Part shown: piece by piece, positions 7,607 through 14,502 of the stretch
How positions within the stretch are numbered: the first letter of the stretch is position 1
Layout: each line of letters opens with the position of its first letter
Origin: an uncultured Lachnospiraceae bacterium
Lineage (GTDB): Bacteria; Bacillota; Clostridia; Lachnospirales; Lachnospiraceae
NCBI GenBank assembly: GCA_910584685.1
Contig: CAJUAO010000023.1
Coordinates: 1 to 42,184, forward strand
Direction: 5' to 3'
DNA: 42,184 nucleotides
Program-made: the position numbers and the translations under genes
Notes under the pieces: model-generated
Databases searched by the model: none
What the model saw: only the letters and a program-made list of their open reading frames with translations
Told to the model about the DNA's origin: nothing

Positions 7607-8779
7607 CTATTCTCCTATCTTATAATTAGTAATCAGCAAATGCTGTGCATTTTTATTGTTTCTATCCTGAAAGCTTACAAAATATTTCTTATCAAAGCAT
7701 GATACATATAATTGCTTTCCATTAGCAGCTTTAGTACCCTCACGGTATAATGATGAAATATATTCTGTATTTTTTATAACAATCATAAAATTAGCCCTGC
7801 ATTCTTTAATCAGGTAATCAGCTAATCTTGCCTGGTCGGCTTTTCCAAATTCATTTTTAGCATATGTACTAAACTCAGAATCATATGGAGGGTCTAAAAA
7901 AACAAAATCATTCTTTTTAGGCGTATACTTATTCATAAAATCATAAAAATCCATATTGCCTATTGTCGTAGCCGCAAGATGTTTAATTACATCCTTATTT
8001 TGATAATACTCTATCTTGCCTGCAAATGATTTTCTGTTATATGAAATGCCTCCATAAGGAACATTAAACTTACCCTCCTTGTTATATCTAAACATAGACG
8101 AATAGCACACCTGTCTGATAAAAAAATATATGGCCGCTGCAAACTCTTTGCTTATGCCTAATTCTTCTTTATTATTCATCAACATTCTAAAATGCGTATA
8201 GAATGCGGCCTTTAATGAAGACTCTATGTTTGATACAACATCCTCATATATCAACTCCCCCTTCTCTCCTTCTATTTTATACATTCGCATCATTTTGCTT
8301 TTTATGCTCTTGCATAATTCTAAAACAAATTCTTCAATCTGATAATTGAAGCTTGTTGTCAGCAATCCGTTAAATTCCTCCGCATTTGCAAGTACAAATT
8401 CTGCAATTTTATCTCCCAGCTGCTGTATATTAAATTTTCCGGCCTTATATTTATAATAAATATCTGCTATTGTTTTCTCATGATAATCCACTACCTTACT
8501 TATAATATTCCAATTATAATTAATGGCGTTAAGCTTATCAAGAAATTCCCTGTTTTGTTCCTTAACCATCTCGTAAAGAGAGATTAACTCGTCAGACTTA
8601 TCGTTAATATAGTACTTTTTAGCTTTAATTGAAAAATAAACTGCCCCGCCGCCGACAAAAGGCTCGTAATAATTGTTAATTTCAGAAGGGAGCGCAGGCA
8701 AAATATAGTTCAGTTCTTTTTCTTTACCGCCCGGATATTTAATTAATGGTGATAGTCTGTTCTCTAATACATTTTTCAT
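7607..8779 (-). CDS. D12-class DNA adenine methyltransferase
   Basis: Protective methylase of the restriction-modification pair, expected to use S-adenosylmethionine to make N6-methyladenine. The N-terminus has KYPGGKEKEL, then the AdoMet-binding motif YEPFVGGGAVYFS near residue 40. The catalytic DPPY lies in FVFLDPPYDSEFS near residue 295. The region between (about 60-280) is the target-recognition part and is larger than in Dam. Length is 390 aa. A GGGGG ribosome binding site lies 8 nt before the ATG. It is followed after 3 bp by the endonuclease gene. The 183-bp spacer upstream separates it from an RNase III gene on the same strand. Confidence 0.87.
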   Translation of the reverse strand: MKNVLENRLSPLIKYPGGKEKELNYILPALPSEINNYYEPFVGGGAVYFSIKAKKYYINDKSDELISLYEMVKEQNREFLDKLNAINYNWNIISKVVDYHEKTIADIYYKYKAGKFNIQQLGDKIAEFVLANAEEFNGLLTTSFNYQIEEFVLELCKSIKSKMMRMYKIEGEKGELIYEDVVSNIESSLKAAFYTHFRMLMNNKEELGISKEFAAAIYFFIRQVCYSSMFRYNKEGKFNVPYGGISYNRKSFAGKIEYYQNKDVIKHLAATTIGNMDFYDFMNKYTPKKNDFVFLDPPYDSEFSTYAKNEFGKADQARLADYLIKECRANFMIVIKNTEYISSLYREGTKAANGKQLYVSCFDKKYFVSFQDRNNKNAQHLLITNYKIGE

Positions 8780-8962
8780 TAGGAATTCCCCCTGTTTCTG
8801 TGCGGTTTTTGCACTTCCTCTGGTTGCTTAGGCAGCTTGCATGGCTCTGCTTTGCTGAGACTATTTTATCATATATGTTCTTTTTTCTCCATATTAACTT
8901 TTATTTAGTAAATACAGTTATTCGGCTTTTTCTGGCATCACTTCTAATGATACAACTTCTCT

Positions 8963-9844
8963 TTAAACATTTGTGGTATCTGGCATAAGCCTGCCATTTT
9001 TATATTTCCACACGATATACTTTCCATTAACTCCATATCGATTTTGCAATTCAAAATGCTCACACAAAACTAAATATGCCGCTGCTTTCTTTGCTGCTTT
9101 CTTGGATGATGCCCAAACCTGTCGTACAATCCCTGTATTATCATTTGTAACAAAACACGTACAAACCCATATTGGATTTCCGTCTTGATCATATCCTAAA
9201 TTGTCAGGATTACTATATTTATATTCAGGAACTGAGCATACGCCATGTTCTGCCAACTCTTTTAATGTATTGACTGCATTCTCAATATTAAACTGAACAG
9301 GTCGGTAATCTTCTTCGATAATTGACTTTAACTTTTCATCAATAGACATCATTTTACTAACAGCTTTTTCAAGCACACCAGAATCCCATTTACTTTCTAC
9401 AGCAATCACGCCTAATATTGACTCAAACAAATCAGCTTTAATTTTCACATATTTATCAACCTCATTTAAGTAGTCGCTTTTACCTACTATCAAATAATCT
9501 GTAAGTTTCCATTCATCAATAATTTTTGCAAGTGCTTCGTTGCTTATAAATTCTTGCCTTAGCGCAGTAAAATTGTTTTCCCGAACTCTAAATGCATACT
9601 CACAATTACTATTTAATGCGCCATAATATCTGGCAATAATCTTTACCACATAATAACTTAAAACCTGATCTCCTATAAATTCAAGAATCTCGTTATTTTC
9701 TCCACCCTGTTCAGCAGAATATGAACTTCTTGTAAATGCTTGACTAACAAGAGTATTGCTCCGAATATAATATCCGGTTTTTTCACAGATAATTTTTTTA
9801 ATCTTAATCCTTTCATTTGACCTAAAAATTTTTGTTCTTCTCAT
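8963..9844 (-). CDS. Accessory ribonuclease III family protein
   Basis: Predicted double-strand-specific endoribonuclease. The RNase III signature is NEILEFIGDQVL, and a second acidic motif, KADLFESILG, carries the other two metal ligands, so all four catalytic acidic residues of the family appear present. The C-terminal part (about residues 195-275) fits a double-stranded RNA-binding domain ending in SSKKAAKKAAAYLVL. Its divergence from housekeeping Rnc and its location beside a restriction-modification operon and a recombinase remnant argue for an accessory gene. Length is 293 aa from the ATG at 9844, which has GGAGG 8 nt upstream; the TTG at 9859 overlaps that site. Confidence 0.8.
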   Translation of the reverse strand: MRRTKIFRSNERIKIKKIICEKTGYYIRSNTLVSQAFTRSSYSAEQGGENNEILEFIGDQVLSYYVVKIIARYYGALNSNCEYAFRVRENNFTALRQEFISNEALAKIIDEWKLTDYLIVGKSDYLNEVDKYVKIKADLFESILGVIAVESKWDSGVLEKAVSKMMSIDEKLKSIIEEDYRPVQFNIENAVNTLKELAEHGVCSVPEYKYSNPDNLGYDQDGNPIWVCTCFVTNDNTGIVRQVWASSKKAAKKAAAYLVLCEHFELQNRYGVNGKYIVWKYKNGRLMPDTTNV

Positions 9845-9901
9845 GATATTTTCCTCCAAACTTAATGTTTGTCTGAAAAAAGAAAAAGACCACTACAATA
9901 C

Positions 9902-9929
9902 AAAAAAGCCAATTTCATAAAAATGGCTT
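9902..9929 (-). terminator. Intrinsic terminator upstream of the RNase III gene
   Basis: On the minus strand AAGCCA pairs with TGGCTT, the stem extending through an AT-rich region with one mismatch, and is followed by a run of T. It lies between the recombinase remnant and the RNase III gene and would stop transcripts entering from upstream. Confidence 0.55.
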
Positions 9930-10023
9930 ACTTTGAATTAAAAGTCCCAATCAAATCAAAATAACTTTTGTAAAACTTTCTGCTTATACTTCCCACTTGC
10001 ATAAAAAGCATAAACAAATCACA

Positions 10024-10225
10024 TTACTCAGCTACTTTAACGTAATTAATTTCTTCTTTAGAACAATTAAATTTTACTACGCATTTTTAATTTGTCAATA
10101 TTATCCTTGTTTCAAATATCATTTTCTTTTGCATATCTTTTTAAAGCACTTTCTTGACGGGTAAACTTCTGTAAATCTCTTTCTTATGATGTGCTTATTC
10201 TCATATAACTATATACATTACACAT
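10024..10225 (-). pseudogene. Decayed serine recombinase (resolvase-like) remnant
   Basis: A GGTGG box precedes an ATG at 10225. The frame reads MCNVYSYMRISTS, stop, then in the same frame ERDLQKFTRQESALKRYAKE and NDI before a second stop at 10112. The YxRxST motif and the FTRQE/ALxRYAKE pattern are characteristic of the N-terminus of serine recombinases, with the catalytic Ser of the family at the RIST position. A second frame, 10024-10086, ends NCSKEEINYVKVAE and could be the gene's 3' end after internal deletion; that part is less certain. The gene is clearly non-functional. Confidence 0.7.
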
Positions 10226-10301
10226 AATAATACCACCTTTCTTTTGTCAAATAAACTATAGATATTTTGATAGTTCTGTTATTCTGTCATTTAATCTACT
10301 T

Positions 10302-10317
10302 GTCAATATATTTTGAC
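10302..10317. promoter_or_regulatory. Small inverted repeat, possible operator
   Basis: GTCAA and TTGAC arms around a 6-bp AT spacer lie between the divergent recombinase remnant and toxin gene. This could be a repressor site, but the site is short and unsupported by a second copy. Confidence 0.25.
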
Positions 10318-10362
10318 GGTTTACACATCACAAAAGAAGGAATAATAAAATTTAATAGAGAA

Positions 10363-10391
10363 TTGTCACAAAAGAAAGAATATGATAGAAT
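10363..10391 (+). promoter_or_regulatory. Promoter of the holin-like toxin gene
   Basis: TTGTCA (10363-10368) and TAGAAT (10386-10391) with a 17-nt spacer. Transcription would begin near 10398, giving a 5' leader of about 84 nt. In that leader ACCTCCC at 10425-10431 can pair with GGGAGGT at 10468-10474, hiding the ribosome binding site. Confidence 0.65.
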
Positions 10392-10481
10392 ATCGGAGAG
10401 GAACAATCGTGTTGCAAGGTGGTAACCTCCCAAAACTTCATGCCCAGTTTACTGGAATACATAAGAGGGGAGGTGGCGCAA

Positions 10482-10598
10482 ATGACAGCTTTTGAAATCA
10501 TTTCGATTTTCATAGGTATATTGGCTCTGCTGATTGCCTTTGGTAGTTTTGTTATAGCGTTGCTTGCCTTTCTCGATAAGAGGAACAAGCGAAAATAA
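10482..10598 (+). CDS. Putative holin-like toxin (type I toxin-antitoxin)
   Basis: A 38-aa peptide of the small hydrophobic Hol_Tox type. It starts MTAFEIIS, has one membrane helix (about residues 6-31, rich in I, L, F, A and G) and ends in a charged tail, DKRNKRK. Such peptides insert in the membrane and are toxic when overproduced; they are normally held down by an antisense RNA. The ATG at 10482 has GGGGAGG 8 nt upstream. A shared hairpin directly follows the stop, and an outward promoter lies on the opposite strand at 10697-10725. It is one of only two plus-strand coding features supported in the window's gene set, and points to a mobile or plasmid-like origin. Confidence 0.8.
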   Translation: MTAFEIISIFIGILALLIAFGSFVIALLAFLDKRNKRK

Positions 10599-10638
10599 AT
10601 AAGCCTACCTTGTATCTTGGCGGAACAGGTAGGCTTAT
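10599..10638. terminator. Bidirectional terminator of toxin mRNA and antisense RNA
   Basis: A perfect 12-bp inverted repeat (ATAAGCCTACCT with AGGTAGGCTTAT) starts one base after the toxin stop codon. On the minus strand it is followed by TTTATTTT, fitting the 3' end of an antisense RNA; on the plus strand it can end the toxin message. Confidence 0.7.
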
Positions 10639-10651
10639 CGTCTAATCATGT

Positions 10652-10689
10652 GAGGGCAACCACTTTGTGGGCGGTTGTTTCCTCTTTTG
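10652..10689 (+). terminator. Second hairpin downstream of the toxin gene
   Basis: GAGG and AACC pair with GGTT and CCTC around an ACTTTGTGG-type loop, followed by TTTT at 10685-10688. On the plus strand it is a back-up terminator for the toxin mRNA; on the minus strand it forms the 5' stem-loop of the antisense RNA. Confidence 0.6.
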
Positions 10690-10696
10690 TATCTAT

Positions 10697-10725
10697 AATA
10701 TAGCATACTCCCCAGACAAATTCAA
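10697..10725 (-). promoter_or_regulatory. Antisense RNA promoter
   Basis: TTGAAT (10720-10725) and TATATT (10697-10702) with a 17-nt spacer on the minus strand. A TG just upstream of the -10 box makes it an extended -10 promoter. It faces the toxin gene. Confidence 0.7.
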
Positions 10726-10994
10726 GAAATTTTTCCGTTAATGCAAACCGTTGAAATCACTTAACGAATTACCGCTTATGCGTTTTCCCGATAATCCACA
10801 TTACCTCTGATATCTTTATGCAATGTATATTCCTGCTGCCCGTCATATCATTTACATAGCCCTTTTCTTAATAACCGCATTATACAAAAGTCTTACACAA
10901 GACACATGGTTTTTACGCTCTTGTTCGTGTGCTATTTGTGTGTTACACATCGAAATTCAGCACTTTTTACCACAATTTCAGAAAACATAGACAT
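10726..10994. other. Spacer between the toxin locus and rpsI
   Basis: I see no gene here. A 23-codon minus-strand frame (about 10785-10860, reading YTLHKDIRGNVDYRENA before its stop) is protein-like and might be a degraded mobile-element fragment. It has no start or family match I can name. The palindrome TGTGTTACACA lies near 10940. Confidence 0.3.
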
Positions 10995-11034
10995 TAAAAA
11001 AACCCTTGAAAACACCGGATTTTCAAGGGTTTTA
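10995..11034 (-). terminator. Intrinsic terminator of the rplM-rpsI operon
   Basis: On the minus strand AAAACCCTTGAAAA pairs with TTTTCAAGGGTTTT around a short loop and is followed by seven T. It lies 24 bp after the rpsI stop. Confidence 0.9.
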
Positions 11035-11058
11035 TAAAATCTCTTATTCTGCTTGTAA

Positions 11059-11457
11059 TTATCTCTTCGAGAACTGCGGAGCTCTTCTCGCTGCCTTCAA
11101 GCCGTACTTCTTTCTCTCCTTCATTCTAGGGTCTCTTGTAAGATATCCCTCCTTCTTGAGAGTCGCTCTGTAGTCAGCGTCCACCTGAAGCAATGCCCTT
11201 GAGATGCCATGTCTTATAGCGCCTGCCTGACCTGTATATCCGCCGCCATGTACGTTTACCAATACGTCAAACTTACCTTCTGTCTCTGTAGCTACCAAAG
11301 GCTGCTTAACTATAACCTTTAATGTCTCAAGTCCAAAGTACTCGTCTAAAGACCTTTTATTTACAATAATCTGACCGTTTCCCGGTACTAAATATACTCT
11401 TGCTATGCTCTTTTTTCTTCTTCCTGTTCCGTAAAATTTATTGCTTGACTTTGCCAC
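11059..11457 (-). CDS. rpsI: 30S ribosomal protein S9
   Basis: Small-subunit head protein whose C-terminal tail reaches the P-site tRNA. The 132-aa sequence has the family start FYGTGRRKKSIARVYLVPG and ends in the conserved basic tail KAARRAPQFSKR, whose final Arg contacts tRNA. It is the second gene of the rplM-rpsI operon, 25 bp after rplM, and is closed by a strong terminator. Confidence 0.97.
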   Translation of the reverse strand: MAKSSNKFYGTGRRKKSIARVYLVPGNGQIIVNKRSLDEYFGLETLKVIVKQPLVATETEGKFDVLVNVHGGGYTGQAGAIRHGISRALLQVDADYRATLKKEGYLTRDPRMKERKKYGLKAARRAPQFSKR

Positions 11458-11482
11458 TTTTATTTCCTCCTTTCAAAGTTTC

Positions 11483-11911
11483 CTAGAATGTTAATGTTTC
11501 CGGCTTCTGCGCTGCATGTGGATGCTCAGCTCCTGCATATACATGAAGCTTTGTGAACATTTGTCTTCCTAAAGGTCCCTTTGGAAGCATGCCCTTAACT
11601 GCAAGCTCAATAACCTTCTCCGGCTTCTTAGCAAGCATCTCTCTAAGAGTTGTCTCCTTTAATCCGCCGACATAATCTGAATGGCTGTAATACATCTTCT
11701 GATCTAACTTTCTTCCTGTTACATCAATCTTATCTGCATTTACAACAATCACGTAATCACCTGTGTCCATATGCGGTGTGTAGATTGGCTTATTCTTTCC
11801 TCTTAATACCTTAGCTATCTCTGATGCCAGACGTCCTAACGTACATCCTGCTGCATCTACAACATACCATTTTCTTTCAATTGTTTCCGGACTAGCCATA
11901 AAACTCTTCAT
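11483..11911 (-). CDS. rplM: 50S ribosomal protein L13
   Basis: Early-assembly large-subunit protein binding 23S rRNA. The 142-aa sequence starts MKSFMASPETIERKWYVVDA and has the signature segment KGMLPKGPLGRQMFTKLHVY near residue 107. It is the first gene of the rplM-rpsI operon. A leader of about 205 nt and a consensus promoter lie upstream. In Firmicutes L13 is a known autoregulator, binding a leader RNA; this leader may serve that purpose. Confidence 0.97.
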   Translation of the reverse strand: MKSFMASPETIERKWYVVDAAGCTLGRLASEIAKVLRGKNKPIYTPHMDTGDYVIVVNADKIDVTGRKLDQKMYYSHSDYVGGLKETTLREMLAKKPEKVIELAVKGMLPKGPLGRQMFTKLHVYAGAEHPHAAQKPETLTF

Positions 11912-12116
11912 CGGTCTTCCTCCTATAAATAATAAAATCTTTTTAATCAGGATTTCTTTTTAAGATAATTCCCAAACATATAATGAATGCTCCATCGGGG
12001 CTAAAGATTTTGCAATTCATCTGCAAGATGTTTATTATGGTTTCATTATGCCCTAATAAAATCCTTATACATAGGGCATTACACATGTATATTTCCATAT
12101 CTGCATCTTGCCAACG
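11912..12116 (-). promoter_or_regulatory. rplM 5' leader, candidate L13 leader RNA
   Basis: About 205 nt of untranslated RNA between the predicted start site and the rplM ATG, too long for a plain ribosome binding site. Firmicute rplM genes are known to carry an L13-binding leader. I could not confirm its consensus structure by eye. Confidence 0.4.
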
Positions 12117-12122
12117 TTTGGT

Positions 12123-12151
12123 ATTATAGCCTAAATAAAAATATATGTCAA
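12123..12151 (-). promoter_or_regulatory. Consensus sigma-A promoter of rplM-rpsI
   Basis: Perfect TTGACA (12146-12151) and TATAAT (12123-12128) with a 17-nt spacer on the minus strand. It is the best promoter in the window, as expected for ribosomal protein genes. Confidence 0.92.
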
Positions 12152-12253
12152 TAGTTTAGGGGCATAACTTTTCGGAAAACCGCAAAAAAATTTAGTTTAT
12201 AAAAGTGCATCCCATAATTTCAACAAAAATCAACACTCATTACGCTTTATAAA

Positions 12254-13084
12254 TTATGCCTCTTTAAAGCTTCTTTGTCTTACTGCCTCATAAAAAAATA
12301 CCGTCGCAGCGCAGCCTACATTAAAGGAGGACGCAGACGACCTTTCCGACATTGGAATAGTCATTAAAACATCACAGCGCTCCTTAAAGGCTCTGTTAAG
12401 CCCGTCTGTTTCATTGCCAATCATAAAAGCCGTGGGAGCTGTAAAATCCACCTGAAATATAGGCTTCTCCCTGTGGGCCGTTGTTCCTATTATCTGAAAG
12501 CCCGGAAATTTATTTTTCATTTTATCAAAGAAATCAAACAAGGTTTTATTATCCGAAACACGAAATACAGGCACATTAAAAAATGAGCCCATTGACGAGG
12601 TTACTACATTTGAGTCGTACAAATCAACTGCATGTCCCGTAATAATCAGTCCGTCTATTCCAAAGGAATCGCAGGAACGGATAATTGTTCCAAGATTTCC
12701 TTTGTTAGATGGTCTGTCAAATACTGCAATAAGGGGATTTTCGGCTTCATAAAGCGCCGACAAATCATCCTTTCTCATTTTAACTATTGCCAGTAATTCC
12801 GACGTATCCTCCTTGCCGCTTATGTCCGCCATAAGCTGTGGTGTAAGCTGGTAATTCACTTCTGTTTCTACATTCGTCAAAATTTCCTTTGCCCAGCCTG
12901 ACAGCTTATTTTCACCGCTATATATAAAAGAAGCTATCTCCCAGTGGTTTCTTATGGCTTCATTAATATTTCTGACTCCCTCAACCAAAAATTCATTGTA
13001 CTTATATCTTTTATTTCTATTTGATTTCAATACCTCAAATTTTTGATAGGCAGCATTTTTTGAATAAATTTTTGATACCTTCAT
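12254..13084 (-). CDS. TrmH-family (SPOUT) RNA 2'-O-methyltransferase
   Basis: Predicted to methylate the ribose 2'-OH of rRNA or tRNA using AdoMet. The N-terminus (YNEFLVEGVRNINEAI) is the RNA substrate-binding domain. The C-terminal SPOUT knot domain shows FDRPSNKGNLGTIIRSCDSF, then IGNETDGLNR and the AdoMet-loop motif IPMSERSSASSFNVGCAAT. The ATG at 13084 (276 aa) is chosen because AGGAG lies 9 nt upstream; the longer frame from 13132 would overlap truA. It follows truA by 28 bp, suggesting an RNA-modification operon. The target nucleotide is not determinable. Confidence 0.87.
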   Translation of the reverse strand: MKVSKIYSKNAAYQKFEVLKSNRNKRYKYNEFLVEGVRNINEAIRNHWEIASFIYSGENKLSGWAKEILTNVETEVNYQLTPQLMADISGKEDTSELLAIVKMRKDDLSALYEAENPLIAVFDRPSNKGNLGTIIRSCDSFGIDGLIITGHAVDLYDSNVVTSSMGSFFNVPVFRVSDNKTLFDFFDKMKNKFPGFQIIGTTAHREKPIFQVDFTAPTAFMIGNETDGLNRAFKERCDVLMTIPMSERSSASSFNVGCAATVFFYEAVRQRSFKEA

Positions 13085-13112
13085 TTTTACATTCTCCTCA
13101 TAAGGCGCTGAT

Positions 13113-13865
13113 TTAATAATCCATACCCTCATATTCCAGCTTTACAAGCGTAAGCCCGCAGGCAGCCGCCTTTTGCCCTGCCATCCTTCTGTCCCTTGCC
13201 TCTATTATTTCCTTTACATGCTCAGGGGGATATACGCCTAAGCCCACCTTAATAAGAGTCCCCGCAATTATACGCACCATATTATATAAAAAGCCGTTTC
13301 CCCTTATTAATATTTTTATCATATCGCCGTTTTTCGTAATATCTATGGAATACACCGTACGTACCGTGCTTTGTACCTGACTGTGGGAGGAGCAGAAGCT
13401 TTTAAAGTCATGCTCCCCCACTATATATTCCGCTGCATTTTGCATTTTCTCCACGTTAAGCTTCATATAAACAAAATGGGAATACAGTCTTTCCGTAGGC
13501 ATTGGAAAGGTTCTGTTTAAAATTTTATACTCGTATGTCTTTATACTGCTGCAAAATCTTGGATGGAAGCTTTCGTCTACCTCCTTTGACTCCTGAATCC
13601 TAATATCGTTTGGAAGCCTTTGATTTAGGGCAAATGATATTTTTTCTCCCGGTATTCTTGTTTCTGTGTCAAACACCGCAACATTTCCAAGGGCATGAAC
13701 TCCCGAATCTGTCCTGCTGGCGCCTATCACATGGATATCCTCGTTTAACAGCCTTGAAAGCTCTCTGTTTATAACCTCCTCCACAGTTATACCGTTGTCC
13801 TGTATCTGCCAGCCGCAGTAATTCGTTCCGTCATATGCTATTCTAAGAAAAACCCGCTTTCTCAA
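13113..13865 (-). CDS. truA: tRNA pseudouridine(38-40) synthase TruA
   Basis: Isomerises uridines 38-40 in the anticodon arm of many tRNAs. It starts RIAYDGTNYCGWQIQDNG. The catalytic Asp lies in ASRTDSGVHALGNVAVF near residue 52. The conserved NGFLYNMVRIIAGTL segment lies near residue 195. Length is 250 aa, typical. In many Firmicutes truA follows ecfT and the two EcfA genes; here cdd and a repeat tract lie between ecfT and truA. Confidence 0.95.
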   Translation of the reverse strand: MRKRVFLRIAYDGTNYCGWQIQDNGITVEEVINRELSRLLNEDIHVIGASRTDSGVHALGNVAVFDTETRIPGEKISFALNQRLPNDIRIQESKEVDESFHPRFCSSIKTYEYKILNRTFPMPTERLYSHFVYMKLNVEKMQNAAEYIVGEHDFKSFCSSHSQVQSTVRTVYSIDITKNGDMIKILIRGNGFLYNMVRIIAGTLIKVGLGVYPPEHVKEIIEARDRRMAGQKAAACGLTLVKLEYEGMDY

Positions 13866-13932
13866 ATCCTATCCTCCTGCCACAGATAATGTTTCTCTCT
13901 CTATGTAAAAGTATACCTAATAAAAAAGTGTC

Positions 13933-14021
13933 AAGAACTTTAGCTTAAAGAACTTTAGCTTAAAGAACTTTAGTTTAAATAACTTAGGTTTAAATAACTT
14001 AAGTTTAAATAACTTAAGTTA
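13933..14021. repeat. Six-copy 15-bp tandem repeat
   Basis: Units are AAAGAACTTTAGCTT (about two copies), AAAGAACTTTAGTTT, AAATAACTTAGGTTT, AAATAACTTAAGTTT and AAATAACTTAAGTTA, changing stepwise along the array. The last unit makes the palindrome AAATAACTTAAGTTATTT. The array fills the gap between cdd and truA and could act as an AT-rich hairpin region after cdd. Confidence 0.85.
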
Positions 14022-14064
14022 TTTGTGAAGCCGGCGCCTGCAAATTCTGCAGAGCTCAAGCTGT

Positions 14065-14457
14065 TTATATCCACCACTTGGGAGTAAGTTCACCAAGAGT
14101 AACTATTTCTTCTGCTTCAAAATCCATCATCACTTCAATTTCCTGATAACTGTCAGGCATAAGCTGAACCATCAATTCCCGGCAAGCGCCGCATGGAGCT
14201 CCGGATTTCCCATCCGGCATGATTGCAAGCACTTTTTTTATTTCCTGTTCTCCATTTGTTATCATATTAAAAATTGCATTTCTTTCAGCGCAAATCCCCA
14301 ATGTAGAGCAGGTATCCACACAGACGCCTGTGTATATTTTTCCTGATGATGACAGTATTGCAGCAGCAACTCCGCCCGCATCTACATAATCAGATATTTT
14401 CCGCCCATTCTGTACGGCTTTTGCAGCCTGAAACATTTCTTTCCATATCTGTTCCAT
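14065..14457 (-). CDS. cdd: Cytidine deaminase
   Basis: Zinc-dependent deaminase of the pyrimidine salvage pathway, converting (deoxy)cytidine to (deoxy)uridine. The active-site motif is CAERNAIFNM (near residue 52: zinc-binding Cys and catalytic Glu), with the second zinc pair in PCGACRELM near residue 87. Length is 130 aa, that of the homotetrameric class. A related blasticidin-S-type deaminase cannot be fully excluded. It lies 45 bp after ecfT. Confidence 0.88.
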   Translation of the reverse strand: MEQIWKEMFQAAKAVQNGRKISDYVDAGGVAAAILSSSGKIYTGVCVDTCSTLGICAERNAIFNMITNGEQEIKKVLAIMPDGKSGAPCGACRELMVQLMPDSYQEIEVMMDFEAEEIVTLGELTPKWWI

Positions 14458-14502
14458 ATAATTTCCTCCATTTTTATCGACAAATTATTATTTATTTCAC
14501 CC

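Larger units (their letters stand above)
10599..10695 (-). ncRNA. Predicted antisense RNA (antitoxin) to the toxin 3' region
   Basis: A transcript started from the minus-strand promoter at 10697-10725 would begin near 10690-10695, cross the hairpin at 10652-10684, and end at the 10599-10638 terminator. It would be about 90-100 nt and complementary to the 3' untranslated region of the toxin mRNA. This matches the layout of known type I systems, but is predicted from signals only. Confidence 0.55.

Noticed and set aside
8780..8962. Short frame fused to the start of the D12 methylase
   Set aside because: The in-frame upstream stretch hits a stop after about 17 codons and has no start; the ATG at 8779 has a good ribosome binding site.
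10352..10588. 78-codon minus-strand frame opposite the holin-like toxin
   Set aside because: It is antisense to the toxin gene, which has its own promoter, ribosome binding site and family resemblance; the reverse frame has no such support.
10726..10994. Integrase or relaxase remnant beside rpsI
   Set aside because: One 23-codon stretch looks protein-like, but it has stops on both sides and no family motif I can name.
13933..14021. Possible CRISPR array
   Set aside because: The repeats are directly tandem 15-bp units without unique spacers, and no cas genes are nearby.
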